This document shows positions 13,815 through 21,660 of a stretch of DNA of 45,734 nt, piece by piece. The stretch lies in IMG/VR virus record IMGVR_UViG_3300025728_000016, positions 1-45,734 of that record; one strand, 5' to 3'. Numbering within the stretch: position 1 is the stretch's first letter; every line of letters starts with the position of its first letter. The translations under genes were made by a program, and so were the position numbers. The notes beneath the pieces were generated by a model. The model saw only the letters and a program-made list of their open reading frames with translations. It had not been told where the DNA came from and made no database searches. The stretch comes from a virus.

Positions 13815-13841
13815 AGCCCGGCCGATGAGTCGGGCTTTTTT
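13815..13841 (+). terminator. Rho-independent terminator
   Basis: Stem AGCCCGGC/GTCGGGCT (one G-U pair), 6-nt loop, six T. Ends the transcript of the acidic protein gene. Confidence 0.8.
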
Positions 13842-14046
13842 GTGCCCCAGATTTTTTTGCACCTGCAGCCAGAGCAGCCCTTCGGGGGACGTCTGGACAC
13901 GGATAAGCCGGTAGTGCCGTGCTGCATAAAACACCGGCAGCCCGCGAGCAGTGACCTCATGCTTTCTGCTGCTGCGCGAGGTGAGCCGTCGAGACTGGTG
14001 CATTTGGGTGCCAGCGATGGTGAAGCCTTGGGCGGACAGGAGGGGA

Positions 14047-14074
14047 AAGACCCTCACACATTCGTGAAGGTCTT
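14047..14074 (-). terminator. Terminator of the secreted minus-strand gene
   Basis: On the minus strand a 9-bp stem GACCTTCAC/GTGAGGGTC is followed by TTTCC, eight bases after the stop at 14083. Confidence 0.6.
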
Positions 14075-14082
14075 GGGGCAGG

Positions 14083-14472
14083 TTAGAAGTCTTTCTTCGT
14101 GAAAGATTTTCCGTAAGCTTGGTCGCTTTCGATCACAAGCTTCTCTCCCGAGACCTTGTAAGTGGTGACTGCGTCTCCCATTGAATCTGAGTTGCGCCAG
14201 CGGCCCCACTGCTTCGTATCGTTCAGGAAGGTAGACCAGACAACGCGGTCGCCTTCCAATTGGCAGCGATATTTGAACTTATCTCCGTCGGGCCGCCGAT
14301 AAGAAATCTGCGTAAAACCAGTCTCCGCGTCAGTTTTCATGCTCTTGGTCTCACGTCCCATTTCAACGGCAATCGCCGCTTTGCAGATGTCAGCCACTGA
14401 GAAATCTGCGGCTTGGGCGCCGGATGTCGCTATCAGCAGAACGAACGCCGAACGACTAATCAACTGGTTCAT
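14083..14472 (-). CDS. Secreted protein, possible lysogenic conversion gene
   Basis: The 129-residue protein begins with a signal peptide (MNQLISRSAFVLLIATSGAQA, cleavage before ADFSV). The mature domain is sheet-rich with two cysteines (ADICKAA, YRCQLEGD) and motifs FTQISYRRPDG, RVVWSTFLND, TTYKVSGEKLVIES. It reads against the late genes and has its own terminator, as expected of a moron expressed from the prophage. The start could also be a GTG 30 bases upstream. Function unknown; periplasmic location predicted. Confidence 0.75.
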   Translation of the reverse strand: MNQLISRSAFVLLIATSGAQAADFSVADICKAAIAVEMGRETKSMKTDAETGFTQISYRRPDGDKFKYRCQLEGDRVVWSTFLNDTKQWGRWRNSDSMGDAVTTYKVSGEKLVIESDQAYGKSFTKKDF

Positions 14473-14578
14473 TTGAGTTATCCATACAAAGATTGCGCGC
14501 ACTGTAAATGCGAGCGTTCTGATTTTCCAGCCGCCTTCCTCAAAGCGCGGCTTTCATACCCAGTACGGAGTCGAGCGC

Positions 14579-14908
14579 ATGGAGTTCTTTCACCGCCTGC
14601 TCGACAAACTCGACTGGCTTGTCGCAGGGCTGATTGGCGCGGTCGTCGCCAGTTGGTGGCATAAGGATGACCTCAAGGACCTCTGGTCATGGGCAATCTT
14701 CCTGATCACCGGCATCGCCTGCGCGTTCTATCTCACCGGAATCGTCTGCGACCGGTTCGCCGTGACGGAGCCGAGTGACGTAGCTGGAGTCGGGTTCCTG
14801 CTCGGCGCGTTCGGTGGCTCTCTCATGGCCGCCATCAACCGAGCCATCAAAGCCGCTGACCTCTGGGCGCTCATTCGCCAGCGGTTCGGGGGAGGCAATC
14901 CACCATGA
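14579..14908 (+). CDS. Holin-like membrane protein
   Basis: The 109-residue protein has three likely membrane helices: LDWLVAGLIGAVVASWW (11-27), WSWAIFLITGIACAFYLTGIVC (36-57) and VAGVGFLLGAFGGSLMAAI (68-86), with a basic end (IRQRFGGG). That is a holin-type topology. The gene follows the possible late promoter region and is coupled by ATGA to a second membrane protein. Endolysin and spanins, however, lie 25 kb away, so the lysis genes are split. Confidence 0.75.
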   Translation: MEFFHRLLDKLDWLVAGLIGAVVASWWHKDDLKDLWSWAIFLITGIACAFYLTGIVCDRFAVTEPSDVAGVGFLLGAFGGSLMAAINRAIKAADLWALIRQRFGGGNPP

Positions 14909-15267
14909 ACGCTGAACTGATCAACTCCATCGCCTGCGGCCTTGTCGCGCTGTGGGCCACCTGGTGCGTGCTGAGTGGAAAGGTCCGCGACGGGATCGTC
15001 GGCAAGCTGATCTATTCGGCGATCGCCATCAGCGGTTTCGTTGTGATGACGCGCAACCAGACGCTTTTCTTCGGCCCGACCAATGCCGGACTGACGCTTC
15101 ACGTATCCCTTTGCCTGGCTGGAGTACGTCACATGTTCATGGTCACGTACTGGGCTGCGGTGAAGAAGTGGATCTGCTCGAAGCTGAATTGCGAGCACTG
15201 CCTGCGCGACCCACGCTTCGGTTCTGACCCAGGTCAGATCGACAGGCGACATCGGCGTCGTACCTGA
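14905..15267 (+). CDS. Second holin-like / antiholin-like membrane protein
   Basis: ATGA overlap with the upstream gene. Two to three membrane helices: INSIACGLVALWATWCVLSG, IVGKLIYSAIAISGFVVM, LTLHVSLCLAGVRHMFMVTYWAAV. The cysteine-rich, Arg-rich C-terminus (CSKLNCEHCLRDPRFG) is cytoplasmic-looking. Paired membrane proteins before the terminase are common in Pseudomonas lambdoid phages and may be a holin/antiholin pair. Which of the two is the holin is not clear. Confidence 0.7.
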   Translation: MNAELINSIACGLVALWATWCVLSGKVRDGIVGKLIYSAIAISGFVVMTRNQTLFFGPTNAGLTLHVSLCLAGVRHMFMVTYWAAVKKWICSKLNCEHCLRDPRFGSDPGQIDRRHRRRT

Positions 15268-15374
15268 CTAGCAAGTCACAACTGAAACCCATGATTTCTG
15301 CTCGTCAAACTCGCTGAACTCCCGATAAGCCGCAAGATCAATCCATCCATCTTGATTCCCAGGAGGGTGCTGTG

Positions 15375-15470
15375 ATGGATGACGAATTGGATTTTGCGAC
15401 CGATCTCGAGTTCTTCGGGTGCGCTGTGCTGATCATGATTTGCGCCGCAGTGGTTTGGGCGATTCTGTAA
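15375..15470 (+). CDS. 31-residue membrane peptide
   Basis: Short frame with a textbook start (AGGAGGGTGCTGTG then ATG). The peptide is MDDELDFATDLEFFG followed by one hydrophobic helix (CAVLIMICAAVVWAIL) reaching the C-terminus. An acidic head and single tail-anchored helix suggest an inner-membrane micro-protein in the lysis area. It is too short for standard gene calls; no family known to me. Confidence 0.6.
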   Translation: MDDELDFATDLEFFGCAVLIMICAAVVWAIL

Positions 15471-15483
15471 AGCCCCCGCTGTC

Positions 15484-15520
15484 CGCGCCACAAATTCAGA
15501 TGCGTCCGTTTCGTGGCGCG
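15484..15520. repeat. Hairpin element copy 3 (GCGCCACG family)
   Basis: Arms CGCGCCAC (15484-15491) and GTGGCGCG (15513-15520) pair perfectly; inside them AAA/TTT pair with a one-base bulge. It lies 11 bp upstream of the next start codon. It looks like a slightly decayed version of the element at 3,817. Confidence 0.5.
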
Positions 15521-15530
15521 GGGTAAACCC

Positions 15531-15731
15531 ATGAAAATTGTCGCCCATCACATGAATGGCAGGTACTGCATAGCCTTCACTAAGGATGGCCATCAGGTTC
15601 ATACAGAGTGGATTGAAGAGCACGACCCCGGCACGTACGAGCGACAGCTCCCGGACGGACTGCTGTTCGACGAACATCGCCTGTCCATTGCGATCGGCGG
15701 CCTTGATTTCGATTACCGGGTGACTGAATGA
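15531..15731 (+). CDS. Hypothetical protein, 66 residues
   Basis: MKIVAHHMNGRYCIAFTKDG starts at 15531, right after the hairpin element, and the stop overlaps the next gene by ATGA. Contains TEWIEEHDPGTYERQLPDGLLFDEHRLSIAIGG, a small sheet-like protein. No family recognised. It is coupled to the HslV-like gene and may act with it. Confidence 0.6.
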   Translation: MKIVAHHMNGRYCIAFTKDGHQVHTEWIEEHDPGTYERQLPDGLLFDEHRLSIAIGGLDFDYRVTE

Positions 15732-16216
15732 CGACCATTGCCTATAAAGACGGCGTCATCGCCTATGACTCCCGCCAGACCCGAAACGGCGCGATTGTCA
15801 CTGACAATGCGGAGAAGTCTGAACTGGTTAACGGCGTCCGCTTCTTCCTGGCCGGCGCTGTATGCGACATGCCAGCGCTGATCGCCGCCTACTTTGGAAC
15901 GCCATCAACAGTACCGGTTGAATGCTCGGGCTACGTCGTTGACGGTGGTCGACTGATCATGGTCGGGCACGACGACAAGACTGGGGTCTGGAAGCAGGAA
16001 CTCGACCCCGCAAACCCTGACGCCATTGGCTGCGGCGCACCATACGCCTTGGCGGCTATGGATATGGGTGCAAGCGCGGAAGAAGCAGTCCGTGCCGCTG
16101 TTAAGCGAGATATCTATACCGGCGGCAGGATTCGAACGCTGGTGATCGACGGAGCCAAGTCAGATGGTTCGGCCTCAACCTCCCAAATCGCTGCAGGAAC
16201 TGTCGGAGCTCTCTGA
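15728..16216 (+). CDS. HslV/proteasome-like Ntn hydrolase
   Basis: The 162-residue protein starts MTTIAYKDGVIAYDSRQT, so removal of Met would expose Thr, the nucleophile of proteasome beta subunits and HslV. Candidate partners are D14 and K30. The later segment AIGCGAPYALAAMDMGASAEEAVRAAVKRDIYTGG is the characteristic helix pair plus T-G-G of that fold. It is shorter than the typical HslV (about 175 residues). Phage copies next to terminase may process or degrade capsid or host proteins. I saw no HslU-type ATPase in the window. Confidence 0.8.
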   Translation: MTTIAYKDGVIAYDSRQTRNGAIVTDNAEKSELVNGVRFFLAGAVCDMPALIAAYFGTPSTVPVECSGYVVDGGRLIMVGHDDKTGVWKQELDPANPDAIGCGAPYALAAMDMGASAEEAVRAAVKRDIYTGGRIRTLVIDGAKSDGSASTSQIAAGTVGAL

Positions 16217-16787
16217 CTTCGGTATCCGGCTGACACCTGCACCCGAAGTGTGGGAGTGGATTCAAGCCGAGATCCTTGCCGACACCGGGAGTATCCGTAA
16301 CGAAGACCATGCTCACTTGATCGACGCTGACATCGCTGTGATGTGGGCATCGGCCAGTTTCGAGAAGCAGGGTCGCCGTGTGTTGGGGCAGGCTGAGCAA
16401 GTCGCCTTCCGCGCAGGTGGCTGGCAGAAAGCCCGAATGGAACAGCAGATGCATGACTGGTTCGGCGATGTGCCGACCTTCATCATCACTCTTGCCGCTG
16501 ACTACTGCTCGTTCTGCAGCGACACTGAATTCTGCGCCCTGATCGAACATGAGCTTTATCACCTGGCCCAAGCCACTGACAAATACGGTCAGCCTGCCTT
16601 CACCCAGGATGGGGCGCCAAAGCTGAAACTCCAGGGCCATGACGTCGAAGAGTTCGTCGGTGTCGTCCGCCGCTACGGCGCGAGCACTGAAGTCCAGGCC
16701 ATGGTCGACGCCGCAAACAAACCCGCTGAGGTGGGGAAACTGAATATTTCGAGGGCCTGCGGAACCTGCCTGCTCAAGTCGGCCTGA
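16164..16787 (+). CDS. Putative phage metallopeptidase (HExxH)
   Basis: The 207-residue protein overlaps the HslV-like gene by 53 bp. It has a zinc-binding HELYH at residues 129-133 followed by LAQATDKYGQPAFTQDG and LQGHDVEEFVGVVRRYG, where H157 could be the third ligand. This is the layout of the putative phage metallopeptidase family found near terminases. The N-terminal part begins PPKSLQELSELSDFG. Substrate unknown; capsid maturation or host interference are possible. Confidence 0.8.
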   Translation: MVRPQPPKSLQELSELSDFGIRLTPAPEVWEWIQAEILADTGSIRNEDHAHLIDADIAVMWASASFEKQGRRVLGQAEQVAFRAGGWQKARMEQQMHDWFGDVPTFIITLAADYCSFCSDTEFCALIEHELYHLAQATDKYGQPAFTQDGAPKLKLQGHDVEEFVGVVRRYGASTEVQAMVDAANKPAEVGKLNISRACGTCLLKSA

Positions 16788-16818
16788 TTCCTAGACAGGT
16801 TTAGACGGATGAACGCCT

Positions 16819-17295
16819 ATGGCAGCTCTTCGAGGTGAGGTGAAAGCCTTCATTGTTCAGGCTCTCGCATGCTTCGACACGCCCACGCAGGTTGTTGAGG
16901 CTGTCTCAAAGGAATTTGGCATCAAGATCACCCGGCAGCAGTGTGAGTCGCACGACCCAACGAAGGCGGCCGGGCAGAAGCTGGGGCAGAAATGGGCTGA
17001 GCTATTCCACCAGTGCCGCGAACGCTTCCGCGAAGAGACGGCAGATATCCCTATCGCCAATCGGGCATTCCGTCTGCGAGCCATGAATCGGTTCGTGGAG
17101 AGGGCGGAGACGATGAAAAACATCGTGCTCGCGCTCCAAGTGCTCGAACAGGCAGCCAAAGAGGTGGGCGACGTCTACGTGAATCGCCGCCTCGAACCTG
17201 AAAAGCCGCTGGGCTCCCAGGCTGATCAGCAGCACGCGGTCGCTGAGTACAAGCTGGAGCCTGATGAGAATGTCCCGACTACCCCGTACCTTTGA
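16819..17295 (+). CDS. Terminase small subunit (DUF2280)
   Basis: The 158-residue protein matches DUF2280: MAALRGEVKAFIVQALACFDTPTQVVEAVSKEFGIKITRQQCESHDPTKAAG, with a helix-turn-helix near the N-terminus for recognising the packaging site, then IPIANRAFRLRAMNRFVERAE and a long helix. It overlaps the large subunit by 32 bp. The packaging site should lie in or close upstream of this gene. Confidence 0.9.
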   Translation: MAALRGEVKAFIVQALACFDTPTQVVEAVSKEFGIKITRQQCESHDPTKAAGQKLGQKWAELFHQCRERFREETADIPIANRAFRLRAMNRFVERAETMKNIVLALQVLEQAAKEVGDVYVNRRLEPEKPLGSQADQQHAVAEYKLEPDENVPTTPYL

Positions 17296-18595
17296 CGCGC
17301 CGGTAAGGCTGACGCCGAAGCAGGCGAACATCTATGTGTGGGGGTTCCAGCCTCAGGCCCGGTTCCGCGATGCGGTTTGCGGCCGTCGATTCGGCAAGAC
17401 CTTCCTTGGCAAGGCAGAGATGCGCCGCGCGGCCAGACTGGCTGCGGAGTGGGGCGTGAGCGTCGAGGATGAAATTTGGTACGGCGCGCCGACCTTCAAG
17501 CAGGCGAAGCGCGTGTTCTGGCGTCGACTCAAGCAGGCGATCCCGGAAGCATGGCGCGCTCACCGGCCAAATGAGACCGAATGCTCAATCACGCTTAAGT
17601 CTGGCCACGTCATGCGTGTGGTCGGGCTGGACAACTATGACAATCTGCGCGGCTCTGGCCTGTTCTTCGTCCTGGTGGACGAATGGGCGGACTGTCCATG
17701 GGCTGCGTGGGAAGAAGTTCTGCGCCCGATGCTCTCGACGTGTCAGTACACACTGCCGGACGGGGAGATGCGCAAGGGTGGCCACGCGCTGCGTATTGGC
17801 ACGCCGAAAGGCTTCAACCATTGCTATGACACCTATCTCGACGGGCAGGAAGGCGGCGAGCCAGACCACAAGAGCTGGCAATACACCTCGTTGCAGGGCG
17901 GCAATGTCCCAGCTGAAGAGCTTGAGGCGGCAAGTCGCAAGATGGATCCTCGAACCTTCCGACAGGAATACGGGGCCAGCTTCGAGAACTATGCTGGGGT
18001 CGTCTACTACACGTTCAGCCGCGCGGAGTGCGCCACCACTGAGCGCATCAAGCCCGGCGAAGCTCTGCACATCGGCATGGACTTCAACGTCATGAAGATG
18101 AGTGCCGTGGTGTTCGTGGTGCGTGACGGGCTGCCGCTGGCCCTCGATGAGTTCCACAAGGTCCGTGACACGCCGGAGATGATCGAGAAGATTCAGGCCC
18201 GATTCCCCGGCCATGAGATTGCGGTCTATCCCGACGCCAGCGGCCAGAACACCAGCAGCAAGAACGCCAGCGAGTCTGACCTGTCGCTGCTCAAGAAAGC
18301 GCATTTCACTGTGGTGGTCGACTCGACCAACCCTGGTGTCAAAGACCGGGTAAACGCGCTGAATGCAGTGTTCCTGAACACCTACGGTGAGCGCCGGTTG
18401 AAGGTAAACATCGACCAATGCCCGCAGTTCACGCAGTGCCTTGAGCGCCAGACCTACACCGACAAGGGTGAGCCGGACAAAGATCCGAAAAAGGGTCACG
18501 ACCACATGAACGACGCGGCTGGCTACTTCATCGCCAAGCGATACCCGATCAAGACACAAACATCCGGCCTGCGCCGTATAGGAGGCCTTGCCTGA
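17264..18595 (+). CDS. Terminase large subunit
   Basis: This 443-residue protein has Walker A GRRFGKT (40-46), Walker B LFFVLVDE (133-140), a motif III-like RIGTPKG, and a C-terminal RNase H nuclease with GMDFN (D273) and YPDASG (D324) plus HDHMNDAAGY near the end. It is the motor and nuclease that packages phage DNA. The start ATG at 17264 has GGAGCCTG upstream; a second ATG two codons on is possible. Confidence 0.95.
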   Translation: MRMSRLPRTFDAPVRLTPKQANIYVWGFQPQARFRDAVCGRRFGKTFLGKAEMRRAARLAAEWGVSVEDEIWYGAPTFKQAKRVFWRRLKQAIPEAWRAHRPNETECSITLKSGHVMRVVGLDNYDNLRGSGLFFVLVDEWADCPWAAWEEVLRPMLSTCQYTLPDGEMRKGGHALRIGTPKGFNHCYDTYLDGQEGGEPDHKSWQYTSLQGGNVPAEELEAASRKMDPRTFRQEYGASFENYAGVVYYTFSRAECATTERIKPGEALHIGMDFNVMKMSAVVFVVRDGLPLALDEFHKVRDTPEMIEKIQARFPGHEIAVYPDASGQNTSSKNASESDLSLLKKAHFTVVVDSTNPGVKDRVNALNAVFLNTYGERRLKVNIDQCPQFTQCLERQTYTDKGEPDKDPKKGHDHMNDAAGYFIAKRYPIKTQTSGLRRIGGLA

Positions 18596-20055
18596 TGCCT
18601 GTTCAATCCACAAATCCAGAGTACGACGTCCATCTGCCCGAGTGGCAGATGATGGACGATGCGCTCGAAGGCGAATGCGCGATCAATCGCAGCGCGAAGT
18701 ATCTGCCCAAGCCATCTGGCATGGTCGAGGCGGAAAAGATTGATGCGACCGGGAATGCCTACCTCTACAAAAACTACCGCGACCGGGCCCAGTACGAGCA
18801 CTGGGTGCGCGACTCTCTGCGTTCGATGATGGGCCTGGTCTCCCGGCTGATCCCTGAAATCAGCCTGCCGTCCGGGCTCAAGGACCTGGAAGACAACGCT
18901 ACGGCCGACGGCTTCGACCTCAAGCAGCTATTCCTGCGCATGGTGCGCCAGACAGTCTCCCATGGGCGCATCCCGCTAGTGGTGAACGTCGACGACAGCG
19001 GCAAGCCGTACTTCTCGACCTATGCCACACGCAACGCCATCAACTGGGATACGGCTGACCAAGGCGGTCGGCAGGATCTGGTACTGGCGGTGTTCCGCGA
19101 GTTCCGGCGGAAGGCAGAGGACCGTTACAGTCATGAATGCACCACGGTCTACCGCGAGTTCTACATGGTCGACGGCGTCTGCTACACGGCGGTCCGCGAC
19201 GAAGGCGGCGAACTGATCGAGGACGAGCGACCACTCGGTGCGATCGGTAACAACAATCAGTTGGTGCGCGGCTTGGGCTACCTGCCGGTCATCTACTGCG
19301 GCTCTACCGACAACTCCCCGGACGTCGACGAAGTCCCGCTGCTGACAATGGCGCGCGCCGCCGTGAAGTCCTACCAGCTGAGTGCCGACTACTTCACCGC
19401 GCTGCACCAGACCAGCCACCCGCAACCGTGGGTCGCCGGCCTGGATGAGAAGGTTGAATTGACGGTCACCGGCCCATCTGCGGCATGGGATTTGGGCCCC
19501 AGCGGGTCGTGCGGCTATCTGGAATTCCAGGGCGCGGGAATCGAGGCCGTTCGCACGGCGATGAGTGACCAGAAGAGCGCTGCGCTTGAAGCTGGTGCCA
19601 AGGTCATGGACGCCACCGGCGGTACCGAGTCGGGGGAAGCCCGGAAGACCCGCCAAAACGACCAGCACGCCACGCTGCACAGCATCGTCATGTCCGTCGC
19701 AGAAGCGATTGAGCAAGGCCTGCGTTATGCGGCCGAGTGGACAGGCTACAACCCCGACGATGTGACGTTCACGGTCAAGCCTGAGTTCATCACGCCAGTT
19801 GTCGATCCTCAGGTGCTGGCGGAGCTGCAAAAGGCAGTCATGGCGGGCACCGTAAGCGCCGATACCTACTGGCTCTACCTCACCACCGGCAAGCTGCCCG
19901 AGCGGGGCTACGACGACGAGTCGGAACTGATCAGCGACGAACGTGAGTCCGCTGGCATCAACCTGGACAAAGACAATGGCGACGGTACCGCTGGATCAGG
20001 ACGGGCAGCTGCTGGAGCAGACGACCCGGCACTCGGTGATGATCGAGCGGCTTAA
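18595..20055 (+). CDS. Portal protein (DUF4055)
   Basis: The 486-residue protein has a portal pattern of the DUF4055 type: MMDDALEGECAIN, KYLPKPSGM, LYKNYRDRAQYEHWVRDSLRSMMGLVSR and a long C-terminal helical region (ESGEARKTRQNDQHATLHSIVMSVAEAIEQGLRYAAEW). It forms the ring through which DNA enters the head. It overlaps the terminase by one base. The C-terminal tail is Gly/Asp/Ala rich and overlaps the next gene by 80 bp. Confidence 0.9.
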   Translation: MPVQSTNPEYDVHLPEWQMMDDALEGECAINRSAKYLPKPSGMVEAEKIDATGNAYLYKNYRDRAQYEHWVRDSLRSMMGLVSRLIPEISLPSGLKDLEDNATADGFDLKQLFLRMVRQTVSHGRIPLVVNVDDSGKPYFSTYATRNAINWDTADQGGRQDLVLAVFREFRRKAEDRYSHECTTVYREFYMVDGVCYTAVRDEGGELIEDERPLGAIGNNNQLVRGLGYLPVIYCGSTDNSPDVDEVPLLTMARAAVKSYQLSADYFTALHQTSHPQPWVAGLDEKVELTVTGPSAAWDLGPSGSCGYLEFQGAGIEAVRTAMSDQKSAALEAGAKVMDATGGTESGEARKTRQNDQHATLHSIVMSVAEAIEQGLRYAAEWTGYNPDDVTFTVKPEFITPVVDPQVLAELQKAVMAGTVSADTYWLYLTTGKLPERGYDDESELISDERESAGINLDKDNGDGTAGSGRAAAGADDPALGDDRAA

Positions 20056-21067
20056 GGCTGGCGAGGTCAAGAAATTCGAGAAGTACCTGCGCCAGATCGA
20101 CACGCTGGTTCGCGACCAACTCACCCGCAAGGAGCTGACGACCTACAGCCGTCAGCGCCTGGAAGAGTTTCTGGCGCGCGTCGATGGCAAGCTGTTGGAC
20201 ATCTACAAGGCCTACGCCGATGTGGTTCAGGCTGACTTGGTGGACATCGCGCTCTATGAGTCGACGTTTGAGGCCAGCAGCCTGAATCATGCGTTCTCGA
20301 TTGATGCTGTCGTGCCGAGCAACGCGGTGATCCGTGCGGCGGTGTTCTCCTATCCGCTGCAAGTGACTGGCCTTGACGGCGGTAAGCTGCTGGAACCATT
20401 CCTCAGCGGCTGGACACGCGCCGAGGCGATGCGGGTTACCAATACGATCAGGCTCGGCTTCGGCCAAGGCCAAACGAACGCCCAAATCATCCAGGCTGTT
20501 CGCGGTACCGCCGCGCAGAACTTCACTGACGGCGTTCTGGCAATCAGCAACCGCAACGCGGCATCGGTGGTGCAAACCGCGATCCAGCATGTGGCCACGA
20601 CCGCGCGGATGGAGACGTTGAAGGCGAACCCGGATGTCGTTCAAGGCTACCGCTGGGTCTCTACGCTGGATCGCAAGACCTCACAGCAGTGCAAGGGGCT
20701 CGACGGCCGCGTGTTCAAAGTGGGTAAAGGGCCCTTGCCGCCGGCACACATCAACTGCCGGTCAACAACCACGGCGGTGACTCGGCTGGATGACTTCTTC
20801 TCGGATGGCGCCACTCGCGCGTCGGTTGGTGATAGCGGAGGCGGGCAGGTTGACGCCTCGCTGACCTACTACACCTGGCTCGCGACTCAGCCCGCGAGCT
20901 TTCAGGATGCAGCGTTGGGCCCGGTTCGAGGAAAGCTCTTCCGCAATGGCGGCCTCTCGCCTGAGAAGTTCGCAAAGCTGCAGCTCAACAAAGTATTTAA
21001 GCCGCTGACCCTGGCGGAACTGAAAGAGATCGAGCCGGAAATGTTCAAGCGTGCTGGTGTAAGCTGA
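19976..21067 (+). CDS. Head morphogenesis protein, SPP1 gp7 / MuF-like
   Basis: The 363-residue protein has a helical N-terminus and the C-terminal MuF-type domain: GYRWVSTLDRKTSQQCKGLDGRVFKVGKGPLPPAHINCRSTTT, which carries the conserved C...LDG...PPAH..CRS pattern. It is a minor head protein associated with the portal. The start could be the ATG at 19976 or GTG at 19943; neither has a strong site, which suggests coupling to the portal gene. Confidence 0.88.
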   Translation: MATVPLDQDGQLLEQTTRHSVMIERLKAGEVKKFEKYLRQIDTLVRDQLTRKELTTYSRQRLEEFLARVDGKLLDIYKAYADVVQADLVDIALYESTFEASSLNHAFSIDAVVPSNAVIRAAVFSYPLQVTGLDGGKLLEPFLSGWTRAEAMRVTNTIRLGFGQGQTNAQIIQAVRGTAAQNFTDGVLAISNRNAASVVQTAIQHVATTARMETLKANPDVVQGYRWVSTLDRKTSQQCKGLDGRVFKVGKGPLPPAHINCRSTTTAVTRLDDFFSDGATRASVGDSGGGQVDASLTYYTWLATQPASFQDAALGPVRGKLFRNGGLSPEKFAKLQLNKVFKPLTLAELKEIEPEMFKRAGVS

Positions 21068-21090
21068 TCGCCCAGCATGAAGGGCGCGCC

Positions 21091-21573
21091 ATGATCATCG
21101 TCGAACACGGAAGAGGCACTAACAAGGGTGCAAACAGCTACGCCGACATTGAATCGCTTCAGTTTCACGGCAGCTATTACAGATACCCGATACCTGAAGG
21201 TCATCTCTCTCAAGAGGCATACCTATTGCGGGCCTGCGCGGCAATGGATGCGATGGTCTGGAAGGGTGCGCGAGTCTCGCCGACCCAGCCTCTGGCTTGG
21301 CCGCGTCGAGAAATCATTTTGCGTGACGAGTTTTTGAGTGAAGCCTTGGTTCCTTACGGCATCCGACACGGGCAGGTGATGCTGGCTATCGAAATGTACG
21401 CCGCTGACCACGGGCTCAAGGTCCGCGAGCCAACCCATGGCTACGACGGTCGAACGCTGATTCCACTCTCACGCAGCACGGAGGGATCGATGCTTGATCC
21501 TCCCTTGTGGGTCGCTAGTCGCACGCAGTTCGCCGATTACCTGGTGATGCGTGGATTGAGCGTCGTGAAATAG
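21091..21573 (+). CDS. DnaT-like adaptor-position protein
   Basis: The 160-residue protein contains NSYADIESLQFHGSYYRYP, QEAYLLRACAAMDAMVWKGARVSPTQPLAWPRR and a C-terminal EFLSEALVPYGIRHGQVMLAIEMYAADHG. This is the DnaT-like ssDNA-binding/connector family frequently found between portal and scaffold genes in Pseudomonas phages. The plausible role is head-tail adaptor; the name DnaT-like comes from remote similarity. A terminator follows. Confidence 0.7.
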   Translation: MIIVEHGRGTNKGANSYADIESLQFHGSYYRYPIPEGHLSQEAYLLRACAAMDAMVWKGARVSPTQPLAWPRREIILRDEFLSEALVPYGIRHGQVMLAIEMYAADHGLKVREPTHGYDGRTLIPLSRSTEGSMLDPPLWVASRTQFADYLVMRGLSVVK

Positions 21574-21594
21574 CAACACCTAAAGACTTAACAG

Positions 21595-21619
21595 ACCTCG
21601 GCCATGCCGGGGTTTTTTT
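21595..21619 (+). terminator. Rho-independent terminator inside the head operon
   Basis: Stem ACCTCGGC/GCCGGGGT, loop CAT, seven T. It splits packaging genes from the scaffold and capsid genes and could set their relative dosage, or be passed by antitermination. Confidence 0.85.
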
Positions 21620-21660
21620 ATGCCCGCAAAGCGGGAAATCAAACCCAAGGGGTGTACCAA

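Noticed and set aside
13842-14057. Minus-strand frames downstream of the secreted gene
   Set aside because: They run through terminators and contain translated terminator sequence; no start signal.
15276-15677. 133-codon minus-strand frame opposite the micro-protein and hairpin
   Set aside because: No ribosome site. The plus strand holds two short genes with good starts.
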